From Azoarcus sp. Aa7 (lineage in GTDB: Bacteria > Pseudomonadota > Gammaproteobacteria > Burkholderiales > Rhodocyclaceae): a stretch of DNA of 64,000 nucleotides. The DNA is taken from NCBI RefSeq assembly GCF_014822185.1, contig NZ_QVLR01000060.1, positions 104,721-168,720 on the forward strand. Reading direction: 5' to 3'. Under the pieces are notes generated by a model that saw only the letters and a program-made list of their open reading frames with translations, searched no databases and was not told the origin of the DNA. Positions 25,553-34,117 of the stretch are shown here, piece by piece (the first letter of the stretch is position 1; each line of letters opens with the position of its first letter). The position numbers and the translations under genes are program-made.

Positions 25553-26425
25553 ATGATTCTCGTAACCGGAGCAACAGGGCAGTTGGGCCTGCAGATCGTG
25601 CAGCAGCTCGCCGTGCGACTGCCGGACGCGGGCGCCGGCCGGCTTGCCGTCAGCGTCCGCGACCCCGAGCGGGCCGGGGCGCTTGCCGCGCGCGGCATCG
25701 AAGTGCGTCGTGGCAACTTCGACCAGCCCGAAGCCCTGCGTGCGACATTCGCCGGCGCATCGCGCCTCGTGATCGTGTCGACCGACGGCCCCAAGGCGCA
25801 ACGCATCGCCCAGCACCGCAACGCGATCGAAGCCGCGCGTGCCGCCGGGGTCGAACACATCCTCTACACCAGCTTCCTCGACGCCGACGCCGCGTCGCCG
25901 TCCGAATTCGCGCAGGTGCATGCCGACAGCGAGGCAGCGCTCGCGGCATCCGGCATCGGTCACACCATCCTGCGCAACGGCATGTACGCCGACTTCCTGC
26001 CGATGACTTTCGCCGGCGCGCTCAATAGCGGCCTGCTGCAGTTGCCGGCAGGGGAGGGCAGGGTCAGTTACCTGTCGCGCAACGAGCTCGCCGCGGCGAT
26101 TGCGGCCGCAACTGTCGCGCCGCGGCTCGCGAAGCGCATCTATGAGCTCACGGGCCAGACCGCCCACGACTATCACGACCTCGCCGCACGTGTCGGCGCC
26201 GCAACCGGCAAGACGCTGCGCTACGAACCGGTCAGCGAGGACGCCTACGCCGGCGTGCTTGAGGGCGTCGGCATGCCCGCCTGGCTCGCCCGCGCCATGG
26301 CAAACATGTTCACCGCCGTCGCCGCGGGCCGTCTGGCGCGCACCACCAACGATTTTGCCGCGCTGGTCGGCCACCCGCCCAAGTCGATCGATTGCGTGAT
26401 TGCGGAATTCTTCCGCGCAGTCTGA
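25553..26425 (+). CDS. NmrA-like NAD(P)H-binding reductase (QOR2/YtfG type)
   Basis: A 290-aa atypical short-chain dehydrogenase. The N-terminal dinucleotide site is MILVTGATGQLGLQIVQQL, followed by VSVRDPERAGALAARGIEVRRGNFDQPEAL and the substrate-side block HILYTSFLDADAAS. These match the NAD(P)H:quinone oxidoreductase QOR2/NmrA group, which lacks the classic YxxxK motif. It is divergent from the LysR gene, its likely regulator, and 38 bp ahead of cytochrome b561, with which it may be cotranscribed. Confidence 0.85.
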   Translation: MILVTGATGQLGLQIVQQLAVRLPDAGAGRLAVSVRDPERAGALAARGIEVRRGNFDQPEALRATFAGASRLVIVSTDGPKAQRIAQHRNAIEAARAAGVEHILYTSFLDADAASPSEFAQVHADSEAALAASGIGHTILRNGMYADFLPMTFAGALNSGLLQLPAGEGRVSYLSRNELAAAIAAATVAPRLAKRIYELTGQTAHDYHDLAARVGAATGKTLRYEPVSEDAYAGVLEGVGMPAWLARAMANMFTAVAAGRLARTTNDFAALVGHPPKSIDCVIAEFFRAV

Positions 26426-26463
26426 GTGCATCAACGAAAACAACAGGACCAAGGGGAAAAGCG

Positions 26464-27006
26464 ATGAACGCTCCGGACCAATATTCGAAACCGGCGGTAA
26501 TCGTGCACTGGATGATTGCAATCCTCGTGCTCGTCGCCTTGTCGCTCGGCTACTACATGACCGATCTGTCCCTGTCGCCGCGCAAGCTGCAGCTCATCTC
26601 CTGGCACAAGTGGATCGGCTTCACGGTGCTGCTGCTGTTCATCCCCCGCCTGATCGTGCGCCTCACGCGGCCGGTGCCCGCGCCGGTCGACACCATGCCG
26701 GGCTGGCAGCGCGCAGTGGCGTCGATTACCCACGTCGTGCTCTACGTGCTGATCATCGCCGTGCCGCTCACCGGCTGGCTGATGAGCTCGGCCAAGGGCT
26801 TCCCGGTCGTCTATCTGGGCCTCGTTCCGCTGCCCGATCTGGTCGGCAAGGATGAAGCGCTCGGCGACCTGCTCAAGTCGGCCCACGAAGTTCTCACGTC
26901 CGGCCTGTTGATCCTCGTGGGCCTGCACATCGCCGCCGCACTCAAACACCACGTCATCGACCGCGACGAAACGCTGGTGCGGATGGTGCCCCTGCTCAAA
27001 CGCTGA
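26464..27006 (+). CDS. Cytochrome b561
   Basis: A 180-aa inner-membrane protein with four membrane helices and the histidines expected for two b hemes: H18 (VIVHWM), the His of LISWHKWIG, the His of SITHVVLYV and those of SAHEVL and GLHIAAALKHH. Bacterial b561 proteins move electrons between quinol and periplasmic acceptors. The two YceI proteins follow directly, a common combination. The start is the ATG at 26464, preceded by GGGGAAAAGCG. Confidence 0.88.
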   Translation: MNAPDQYSKPAVIVHWMIAILVLVALSLGYYMTDLSLSPRKLQLISWHKWIGFTVLLLFIPRLIVRLTRPVPAPVDTMPGWQRAVASITHVVLYVLIIAVPLTGWLMSSAKGFPVVYLGLVPLPDLVGKDEALGDLLKSAHEVLTSGLLILVGLHIAAALKHHVIDRDETLVRMVPLLKR

Positions 27007-27032
27007 ACCGGACAGTCAAAGGAATACACATC

Positions 27033-27626
27033 ATGAACAGCAAACGACTTCTTGCCGCAGCCCTCGTGTCCCTCGTCCTGCCTCTGGCTGGCACCGGCGC
27101 ATACGCGGCGCAGCCGGCAGGTACGTTCGATCAGGTGCTGCCGGCGAAGAACCGTATCGATTTCGTCTTCAAGCAGATGAACGTGCCGGTCAAGGGCTAC
27201 TTCAAGAAGGCCAATGTCGATCTCGTCTTCGACCCGGCTGCCCCCGCGAAAACGACCGTTCGCCTCGACCTCGACCTCGGCAGCGTCGATGCGGGTTCCG
27301 CGGACGCGAACAGTGAAGTGGTCGGCAAGCCCTGGTTCGACCTCAAGACCTTCCCCACCGCGACCTTCGTTTCGTCGTCCGTGAAGCCCCTCGGCGGCGA
27401 TCGCTACGAAATGACCGGCAAGCTCACGATCAAGGGCAAAACCCGCGACGTGACGACTCCGGTAACCGTCACGCAGAACGGCAACACCGCTGCGTTCGAC
27501 GGTGGTTTCACCCTCAAGCGCCTGGAGTTCGCCATCGGCGACGGCAGCTGGTCGGACACCTCGATCGTCGCGGACGAGGTCAAGGTCAGCTTCCACGTCG
27601 AAGCCGAACGCCGCGCGGCGAAATAG
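27033..27626 (+). CDS. YceI-family periplasmic lipocalin-like protein (first copy)
   Basis: A 197-aa protein with a signal peptide (cleavage near GAYA-AQ) and the YceI beta-barrel pattern (IDFVFKQMNVPVKGYFKKANVDLVFD; KTFPTATFVSSSVKPL; MTGKLTIKGKTRDV). YceI barrels bind long isoprenoid or amide lipids; a role in quinone handling with the b561 is plausible but inferred. It starts 26 bp after cytochrome b561 in the same operon. Confidence 0.9.
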   Translation: MNSKRLLAAALVSLVLPLAGTGAYAAQPAGTFDQVLPAKNRIDFVFKQMNVPVKGYFKKANVDLVFDPAAPAKTTVRLDLDLGSVDAGSADANSEVVGKPWFDLKTFPTATFVSSSVKPLGGDRYEMTGKLTIKGKTRDVTTPVTVTQNGNTAAFDGGFTLKRLEFAIGDGSWSDTSIVADEVKVSFHVEAERRAAK

Positions 27627-27696
27627 GCCTTCCCGTTACCCGAACCATCCCCTTTTCGAAACGTTTCCAATCAATCCCGAACCCAGGAGTTTCACG

Positions 27697-28275
27697 ATGA
27701 AGCAACTAAAGCGCCTCGCACTCGCGTCCATCCTCGCCGCCACCGTCGCCGCCCCCGCCATGGCCGCCCCCGAAACCTTCGATATCGACGGCTCGCACAC
27801 TTTCGCGCGCTTTGCCTACAGCCACTTCGGCTATTCGAAGCAGGAGAGCCGCTTCAACAAGACCACCGGCACGATCAAGCTCGACCGCGCTGCGAAGGCT
27901 GGCTCGGTTGACGTCGCGATCGACGCCAAGTCGGTGGATACCGGCTTTGAAATGTTCAACGGCCACATCCAGGGCGAGGATTTCTTCCACACCGAGAAGT
28001 ACCCGACGATCACCTTCAAGTCGACGAAGCTGAACTTCACCGGCGACAAGCTCGCCTCGGTCGACGGCAACCTGACCATCAAGGGCGTTACCAAGCCGGT
28101 GAAGCTCGAAGTCACCTCCTTCCACTGCATGGAGCACCCGATGCTCAAGAAGGAAGCCTGCGGCGCGAACGCCTCCGCCGTGGTCAAGCGTTCCGATTTC
28201 GGTGCCGGCAAGTTCGCCCCCCACGTCGGTGACGACGTCACGCTCGAGATCGCGGTCGAAGCGGTCAAGCAGTAA
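27697..28275 (+). CDS. YceI-family periplasmic lipocalin-like protein (second copy)
   Basis: A 192-aa paralogue of the preceding gene with its own signal peptide (cleavage near PAMA-AP). The core is canonical YceI: FDIDGSHTFARFAYSHFGYSKQESRF, then FFHTEKYPTITFKSTKL and LTIKGVTKPVKLEV. It carries two cysteines in the FHCMEHPMLKKEACG loop, which the first copy lacks. CAGGAG precedes the ATG at 27697, and a terminator follows 49 bp after the stop. Confidence 0.92.
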   Translation: MKQLKRLALASILAATVAAPAMAAPETFDIDGSHTFARFAYSHFGYSKQESRFNKTTGTIKLDRAAKAGSVDVAIDAKSVDTGFEMFNGHIQGEDFFHTEKYPTITFKSTKLNFTGDKLASVDGNLTIKGVTKPVKLEVTSFHCMEHPMLKKEACGANASAVVKRSDFGAGKFAPHVGDDVTLEIAVEAVKQ

Positions 28276-28323
28276 TCCGGCAGTTCCGTCTCCATTGATC
28301 CCGCCCCCTGGGGATCACTTTCG

Positions 28324-28351
28324 CCACCCCGGAACCCCGGGGTGGTTTTTT
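28324..28351 (+). terminator. Rho-independent terminator after the yceI pair
   Basis: Stem CCACCCCGG / CCGGGGTGG (9 bp) with loop AACC and six T residues directly after. It separates the b561-yceI unit from the CDGSH gene. Confidence 0.88.
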
Positions 28352-28375
28352 ATCCACCGCATGAGGAGTTGATTC

Positions 28376-28621
28376 ATGTCGAACGAATCCGCAAAGATCG
28401 CCCAGAAATCCCCCTACGCAGTCGACATCGAGGCTGGCAAGAGCTACTGGTGGTGTTCCTGTGGCAAGAGCGCCAAGCAGCCGTTCTGCGACGGTTCCCA
28501 CCAGGGAAGCAGCTTTACCCCGGTCGAGTACAAGGCCGAGGAAACCAAGACCGCCTACTTCTGCGGCTGTAAGCAGTCGGGCAACAGCGTGATGTGCGAC
28601 GGCGCCCACCAGAAGCTGTAA
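28376..28621 (+). CDS. CDGSH iron-sulfur domain protein with two CDGSH motifs
   Basis: An 81-aa soluble protein with two zinc-finger-like CDGSH modules: CSCGKSAKQPFCDGSH in the first half and CGCKQSGNSVMCDGAH in the second (Ser replaced by Ala). Each should bind a [2Fe-2S] cluster with three Cys and one His. Such tandem proteins form an intramolecular pair of clusters. The role is probably electron transfer or cluster storage. GAGGAG lies eight bases before the ATG. Confidence 0.9.
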   Translation: MSNESAKIAQKSPYAVDIEAGKSYWWCSCGKSAKQPFCDGSHQGSSFTPVEYKAEETKTAYFCGCKQSGNSVMCDGAHQKL

Positions 28622-28888
28622 GTCACACCTGCTCCGGCGCGGGACCGCACATCCGTGTGTCTCGTGATCGGGGCAAATTTCCGTCTATCCGTTCACTTTT
28701 GGGGAATTTCGCCCGCAACATTCCCCTTCTTGTGTGCAGTTGTAAAAGCAGCCCGATCCCGTCGATGCCAGGGTGATAATTGCGCTACGAGCGCGCCCCG
28801 GCTTGGCTTCACTGCGGAATCTCCAACTCGCAGCATCCGCAGTCCGCGCAGATTGCGCGCTCCGTCTCCAACATTTCGGGTTGCAAAC

Positions 28889-29410
28889 ATGAGACGCCGC
28901 GCCGCGGCCTTGGCCGTAAGTCTTCCGCTCCTCGCACACGGCGCCTGGAGCGCCAGCGAGCATCTCGGTCGCGCAGTCCGCAGCGACCCGCATGGCGCCG
29001 AGCACTTCGGCGCCCAGCTCGTGCTCACGCCCGACGAGTCGTACTTCCTGAAAGCGTGGCGCGTGTCGAACACTCCCCTGCAGCTGCCCGCCACCGCGAC
29101 CGTGAGGCGCGGGTCGTCCGTCACCGCCATGCTCGTCTTCCAGGGATGCGCAAGGGATGCTTCCGGACGATGCGATGTTATCGCCGACCTTGCGCTTCAG
29201 GCGCCGGACGGAGGGCGCATCCCCGGGGGGGCGATGTCCGTGTGGTCCGCCGAGTCCGTGCCGGGGCGCCTCCATCTCGGCAACGGCAGCATGCAGGTCA
29301 GCTTCGATCCGCACGACCGTATCGGCAGCTACAAGGTGATCGCAACCGTCCGCGACCGTGTGTCCGGGCAATCCCTCGTGCTGAGTTCGGGCCTGCAAGT
29401 CCTCGAATAG
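28889..29410 (+). CDS. Secreted protein of unknown function, upstream of the cytochrome cluster
   Basis: A 173-aa protein beginning MRRRAAALAVSLPLLAHG, a clear signal peptide with cleavage near GAWSA. The rest is rich in beta strands (SSVTAMLVFQGC; GRLHLGNGSMQVSFDPHDRIGSYKVIATVRDR) and looks like an immunoglobulin-like or FixH-like periplasmic domain, with one Cys pair (GCARDASGRC). I do not recognise the family. It is 430 bp before the cytochrome c gene and may or may not belong to that cluster. Confidence 0.6.
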   Translation: MRRRAAALAVSLPLLAHGAWSASEHLGRAVRSDPHGAEHFGAQLVLTPDESYFLKAWRVSNTPLQLPATATVRRGSSVTAMLVFQGCARDASGRCDVIADLALQAPDGGRIPGGAMSVWSAESVPGRLHLGNGSMQVSFDPHDRIGSYKVIATVRDRVSGQSLVLSSGLQVLE

Positions 29411-29839
29411 TCGCGGCGGCGTTGCCGCTGCGCGCTCCGGGGCGTCAAGACCGCCCACATGGGTGTTGCCGGACGGCGATGTGTCGTCCACCGCCTGCTA
29501 TTGCTTCCCGCAGTGACGACGGTCCCCGGTTCACCGGCTGGCCATGAGGTCACGCGCCTGCCCTTCCGCAGTATCGCAATCTGCTAATTAAGATGTGTTG
29601 CATATACATTTAATTAGCCACCGGTAATGTACCGGTGCATGCGGAAATACGGATCCTGTATAAAAAAGCGTCAGCGTGTCAAGGCCTTGTGTTGTAACGA
29701 GGCAATTGTGTCCTTTTGTACGTTCGTGTCGAACATCCTTCGAAAAATTGGGGGTATATTCCACCGGCAAAATGTCCGAAGGGAGTCCGTTCAGCTCCCG
29801 CGGGCATTTGGATGCGTATATATCGAAAGGAGAATCAGC
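29411..29839. other. 429-bp non-coding region upstream of the cytochrome cluster
   Basis: No convincing gene. The stretch is more AT-rich than its flanks from about 29575 on and holds the two dyads annotated at 29584-29637. It must contain the promoter of the multiheme cytochrome operon. Confidence 0.5.
29584..29637. promoter_or_regulatory. Two dyad repeats in the promoter region of the cytochrome/porin cluster
   Basis: CTAATTAA (29584-29591) pairs with TTAATTAG (29610-29617). Right after it, CACCGGT-AATGT-ACCGGTG (29619-29637) is a perfect 7-5-7 dyad. The two are adjacent and about 200 bp upstream of the GTG at 29840, so they are candidate operators. Confidence 0.4.
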
Positions 29840-30181
29840 GTGAAGGCACGAATTCTTGCGAGCATGATCCTTGTCGGACTGACGGCAACCCTCGCGACCC
29901 CGGCTGCAATGGCTGCGGACGCCGACGCTGCCAAGGCCACCGCCAAGCGCAACGACTGTTTCAAGTGCCATGCGGTCGACAAGACCAAGAAAGGCCCGTC
30001 CTACAAGAAGATCGCCGCGAAGTACAAGGACAAGGCGGATGCCGAGCAGAAGATGGTCGAGCAGATCACCAAGGAGCATAAGGTGAAGCTCGAGGACGGC
30101 ACCGAAGAAACGCACAAGGTGATCGACACCACCGACAAGGCCGAGATCAAGAATCTCATCGACTGGATCCGCGCCCAGTAA
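29840..30181 (+). CDS. Small periplasmic monoheme cytochrome c
   Basis: A 113-aa protein with signal peptide (cleavage near AMAAD) and one heme site CFKCH at 40-44; the rest is lysine-rich and helical and ends NLIDWIRAQ as in class I c-type cytochromes. The start is GTG at 29840 with AAAGGAGA upstream. It precedes the decaheme cytochrome by 66 bp. In iron-oxidising conduits a monoheme cytochrome (MtoD-like) links the decaheme protein to the periplasmic pool; that role is inferred here. Confidence 0.85.
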   Translation: MKARILASMILVGLTATLATPAAMAADADAAKATAKRNDCFKCHAVDKTKKGPSYKKIAAKYKDKADAEQKMVEQITKEHKVKLEDGTEETHKVIDTTDKAEIKNLIDWIRAQ

Positions 30182-30247
30182 CGCGGCAAGAGATCCGGCG
30201 CGCATCGCCGTGGTGCGCGCCACTCATCAGCAAATCAGGGGGTTTAT

Positions 30248-31201
30248 ATGAAATCGCTAGGAAAAGCGTTGCGCGTGTGCGCATTCGCGGTCCTCGCCGG
30301 GAGCCTGTTCCCGGCGCTGACTGCGACCGCTGCCGAGAAGGAAGCACCCAAGGACATCGTCCTCACGGGCGATGCAAAATGTACGACCTGTCACGACGAG
30401 AACGACTCACCCGAAGCGCTGCGCATCGGCAAGACGAAACACGGCACCGTCGCCGACAAGCGCACGCCGGGCTGTACGAACTGCCACGGCGAGAGCGAGA
30501 AGCACGTCAAGGAAGCCGGTCGTGGCAGCGGCCCGACTCCCCCAGTGGATGTCGGTTTCACCAAGAAGAATTTTTCTTCTGCTGAAGCCCAGAACGCCTC
30601 CTGTCTGAACTGCCACCAGGGCAGTACCCGCATCTTCTGGCAGAACAGCACGCACGCCCGTCGTGATGTGACCTGTGCTTCCTGTCACTCGATCCACGAC
30701 GGCCACGACAAGGTTCGCGAAGCCAAGTCGCAGCCCGAAGTGTGCTCGAACTGCCACAAGGAACAGCGTGCGCAGTTTGCACGCCCCTCGCACCACCCGG
30801 TGCCGGAAGGCCAGATGAGCTGCTCGTCCTGCCACAACGTGCATGGCGACAACCCCTCGCAGCTGGTGAAGTCCAGCGTGAACGACACCTGCTACTCCTG
30901 TCACATGGAAAAGCGCGGCCCGTTCGTGCATAACCACCAGCCGGTATCCGAAGACTGCGCGATCTGCCACAACCCGCATGGCACCAACATAGCAAACCTC
31001 CTCAAGGCGCGTGCGCCCTACCTGTGCCAGGAATGCCATAGTCATGACAGCCACCCGAGCAGCCTCGCCGGTCTGCCGACTGACCGCACGGGGAATAGTC
31101 TTCCGCATACCGTCGGTCGTGGCTGCGTGAATTGCCATACGAATATCCATGGCAGCAACAGCACTGTGAACAATGCGACCGCCGGGCGCTTCCGTCGCTG
31201 A
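30248..31201 (+). CDS. Decaheme c-type cytochrome, DmsE/MtrA/MtoA family
   Basis: A 317-aa secreted protein with ten CxxCH heme sites in order CTTCH, CTNCH, CLNCH, CASCH, CSNCH, CSSCH, CYSCH, CAICH, CQECH and CVNCH, plus a signal peptide ending near LTATAA. Ten hemes and this length match MtrA, PioA and DmsE, the electron wire that sits inside an outer-membrane porin. The porin gene follows 20 bp later. Direction of electron flow (metal reduction, Fe(II) oxidation or another donor) cannot be read from sequence. Confidence 0.93.
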   Translation: MKSLGKALRVCAFAVLAGSLFPALTATAAEKEAPKDIVLTGDAKCTTCHDENDSPEALRIGKTKHGTVADKRTPGCTNCHGESEKHVKEAGRGSGPTPPVDVGFTKKNFSSAEAQNASCLNCHQGSTRIFWQNSTHARRDVTCASCHSIHDGHDKVREAKSQPEVCSNCHKEQRAQFARPSHHPVPEGQMSCSSCHNVHGDNPSQLVKSSVNDTCYSCHMEKRGPFVHNHQPVSEDCAICHNPHGTNIANLLKARAPYLCQECHSHDSHPSSLAGLPTDRTGNSLPHTVGRGCVNCHTNIHGSNSTVNNATAGRFRR

Positions 31202-31221
31202 TCGGGCCGAGGGAGATTGAC

Positions 31222-33360
31222 ATGAATAACTTCAATACGACATTCAGGCTGACCGCAGTAGCTGCGGCCATGCTTGCAGCATATGGCTCGGCCTTCGCCG
31301 AGGACGACGACCTCAAGCAGCTCACGGAACCCGACAGCTCCATCTCGGTGGGTGCCGGCTACTGGTCGAACGATCGTCCGCAGCAGGGCATCTTCGACGG
31401 GATGCGGGATGACCACGGTTATGCCCTGATCGATGCCGACGTCGTCAAGCGCGACGACGCGACCGGCACGTGGTTCAAATTCAAGGGCGAGGGTCTCGGT
31501 CTCGAAAGCCGCAAGTTCTCCGCCGAAGTGCAGCAGCAGGGCAACATGGGCGGCTTCATGAGCTATTCGCGCATCCCCCGCGAGAGCCCGCTGGAGATCC
31601 GCTCCGGGATCCGCGGCGTGGGATCCGAACGCATGACCGTCAGCGGCTCCGGCGCCAATGTGCTGCCGTTCCACGATGTCGACCTGGCAACGTACCGCGA
31701 TCTCATCCATGTCGGGTTCAGCAAGAACCTGCTCAAGGACGTCGACCTCAAGCTCAGCTTCAAGAACGAGGAAAAGAACGGCAGCCGGCACTGGGGCATG
31801 GGCAGTGCGGCCCTCTTCGTTGCCGAGCCGATCGACAGCACCACGCAACAGCTCGACGTGACGCTAGAGTACACGGGCGAGAAGCTGCAGCTTGCTGGCG
31901 GCTATGCGGGGAGCTGGTACAACAACAAGAATGACTTGGTGTTGGCCTCGGTCCAAGGTGTGTCGAATCCCCGCGAGGATTCGCGGTCGCCCAACACGAC
32001 CCCCCTTTCGTTGCCGCTCGACAACGAGGCGCATCAGTTCTTCCTGAATGCCGGCTATTCCTTCACTCCCTCGACGCGCGGGATGCTCAAGGTTTCGCGC
32101 AGTGTGGCGACCCAGGACGAAACCATCCCGAGCATCGGGCTGACGGGTGTCAATGCGCCATTTGCCGGTGCGCCGCACAAGCTGGATGGCGAGATCGTGA
32201 CCTCGCTGGTGGAGCTCGGCCTGAGCTCGCGGCCGACCAGCAAGCTGTCGCTGAATGCGAACCTGCGCTATCACGACGTTGATGACAATACCCCGCTGTT
32301 CGGTTTCGTCGGTAACAACACGACGCGCGTAGCGACGGTGCACAATACGCCGCATTCGTACGAGACGAAGTCGGGGAAGGTCGAGGCGTCGTACCTGTTG
32401 CCGGAACGTTTCAAACTGATCGGCGGCGTCGACTTCAAGGACCAGGACCGCTCCGCACCGAAGTTCCACGACGAACGTTTCGTGCCGTTCGCCGAAAGCA
32501 TCGAGGAGACGACGTATCGCCTGCAGCTGCGTCGTTCGATGTCGGAAACGGTTAACGGTTCGGTCGCCTTCCTGCACAGCGTCCGCGAAGGATCGGTGCG
32601 AGCGTTGCCCCATGAGCCGAGTACGCTGCGGGACGGCGGTAGTATCTATGATGCGATCAATCCCTTGCACATCGCCGATCGCACGCGCAACAAGTGGCGG
32701 ATGTCGCTGGACTGGGCTCCGGTCGAGGCCTTCAGCATGCAGTTCAATGTCGAAGACTCGCGCGACGACTATCAACGTGAAGATGGTCGGCCCTTTGGTC
32801 TGAAGGATGGACAGGCGACGCTGGTCTCGGTCGATGCTCGCTACGCGTTCTCCGACAAGTGGCAGATCACAGGTTGGGCGTCGCATGATGTGACAACTGC
32901 GGAACAATTGTCTGGACGGTGGGCGCGTAATACCAGTTCCTCGATTCCTAACATGTTGAAGCGCGCGGACCTCGAAGATCAGGGGGACTCGGTCGGATTG
33001 GGTTTGCGTGGCGCCGTCACGAGCAAGTTGAGCATTGGAGCCGACGTACAGTGGACGCGGACGCAAAGTTCGTATGACGAGGATACGTCCGCCGCACGCA
33101 CGGCCTCCGAGATTCCGCTTGCCGACATCGAGAGCACGCTCACCCGCGTGTCGATGTTCGCCCGCTACGCGATCCGGAAGAATGCCGACGTCCAGCTCGA
33201 CCTGATCCACGAGCGCTGGAAGACCGACGACTGGACGTGGAGCTTTGCCAACGGCTCGAACTACGTCTACGGCACGACGACCGACGGTACCGTCGTTTCG
33301 AACAAGCCGAAGCAGACGGCCAATTTCATCGGCGCACGCTACATCTACAAGTTCCAGTAA
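31222..33360 (+). CDS. MtrB/PioB-family outer-membrane beta-barrel of an electron conduit
   Basis: A 712-aa protein with a signal peptide (cleavage near GSAFA-ED) and a long series of amphipathic strands ending ...GARYIYKFQ. The N-terminal block ISVGAGYWSNDRPQQGIFDGMRDDHGYALIDADV is typical of MtrB/PioB/MtoB. There is no cysteine, so the N-terminal CxxC of Shewanella MtrB is absent, as in PioB-like forms. It should sheath the decaheme cytochrome. No outer-surface cytochrome (MtrC/OmcA) gene follows; a terminator lies 26 bp downstream. I chose the ATG at 31222, preceded by GGGAGA. Confidence 0.9.
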   Translation: MNNFNTTFRLTAVAAAMLAAYGSAFAEDDDLKQLTEPDSSISVGAGYWSNDRPQQGIFDGMRDDHGYALIDADVVKRDDATGTWFKFKGEGLGLESRKFSAEVQQQGNMGGFMSYSRIPRESPLEIRSGIRGVGSERMTVSGSGANVLPFHDVDLATYRDLIHVGFSKNLLKDVDLKLSFKNEEKNGSRHWGMGSAALFVAEPIDSTTQQLDVTLEYTGEKLQLAGGYAGSWYNNKNDLVLASVQGVSNPREDSRSPNTTPLSLPLDNEAHQFFLNAGYSFTPSTRGMLKVSRSVATQDETIPSIGLTGVNAPFAGAPHKLDGEIVTSLVELGLSSRPTSKLSLNANLRYHDVDDNTPLFGFVGNNTTRVATVHNTPHSYETKSGKVEASYLLPERFKLIGGVDFKDQDRSAPKFHDERFVPFAESIEETTYRLQLRRSMSETVNGSVAFLHSVREGSVRALPHEPSTLRDGGSIYDAINPLHIADRTRNKWRMSLDWAPVEAFSMQFNVEDSRDDYQREDGRPFGLKDGQATLVSVDARYAFSDKWQITGWASHDVTTAEQLSGRWARNTSSSIPNMLKRADLEDQGDSVGLGLRGAVTSKLSIGADVQWTRTQSSYDEDTSAARTASEIPLADIESTLTRVSMFARYAIRKNADVQLDLIHERWKTDDWTWSFANGSNYVYGTTTDGTVVSNKPKQTANFIGARYIYKFQ

Positions 33361-33386
33361 CAGGTCCGTGTAGAAGACATAGTCCC

Positions 33387-33420
33387 AAACGGGGCGGCGC
33401 GAGCCGCCCCGTTTTCCGTT
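33387..33420 (+). terminator. Rho-independent terminator after the MtrB/PioB gene
   Basis: Stem AAACGGGGCGGC / GCCGCCCCGTTT (12 bp) with loop GCGA, followed by TTCCGTTT-type sequence. Confidence 0.85.
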
Positions 33421-33543
33421 TGTATTCAGGCAACGGAAAAGTGCGGGGTCCTACTGATTAGACCGCAGCGCACCGCACCTCGGTAGGCAGGGCGTGCATG
33501 TCCTCATCCAGGTCGAACGGCGGGTGCTACGGGGTTTCGTGGG

Positions 33544-34038
33544 CTACTGCCCTGCGACCCAATGCCCCGACTTGCCGCCGAGCTTTTCCATCAACTGGAT
33601 GCCGTCCATGCGCATGCCGCGGTCTACAGCTTTGCACATGTCGTAGATGGTGAGCAGCGCCACGTTTACGGCGGTGAGCGCTTCCATCTCCACACCGGTC
33701 CGGCCGACCGTCTCCGCGGTGACGCTGCAGTCGATCCGGCTTTGTTCCTCGTTGAGTTCGAACTCGACGGCGACGCGGGTCAGGGGGATCGGGTGGCACA
33801 GGGGGATCAGGTCGCTGGTGCGTTTCGATCCCTGGATCGCTGCGATGCGCGCGATGCCGAGGACGTCGCCTTTTTTCGCGCTGCCGGACTTGACCATCGC
33901 GAAGGTCTCCGGCTTCATGCTGATCGAGCCGCGGGCGACGGCGACGCGGCGGGTTTCGCTCTTGCCGCCGACGTCGACCATGTGGGCCTGGCCCTGGGCG
34001 TCGAAGTGGGTGAGGGCGGAGGCTTTCTGCTCGGTCAT
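33544..34038 (-). CDS. moaC: Cyclic pyranopterin monophosphate synthase
   Basis: A 164-aa protein that forms cyclic pyranopterin monophosphate in molybdenum/tungsten cofactor synthesis. Conserved blocks are [30 protein letters not shown] (active-site His), [18 protein letters not shown] and [13 protein letters not shown] with the catalytic Lys and Asp. I chose the ATG at 34038 to give the normal length of about 160. It is monocistronic and divergent from the protease at 34118. Besides general Moco enzymes, AorB in this window depends on this pathway. Confidence 0.95.
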   Translation of the reverse strand: MTEQKASALTHFDAQGQAHMVDVGGKSETRRVAVARGSISMKPETFAMVKSGSAKKGDVLGIARIAAIQGSKRTSDLIPLCHPIPLTRVAVEFELNEEQSRIDCSVTAETVGRTGVEMEALTAVNVALLTIYDMCKAVDRGMRMDGIQLMEKLGGKSGHWVAGQ

Positions 34039-34117
34039 GGCTCGGTGTGCGCGGTGTCGTACAGTACGATACATTCCGCGCTGAACGGTTGGTGGTGGGC
34101 CGGTATCATAGCACCCG

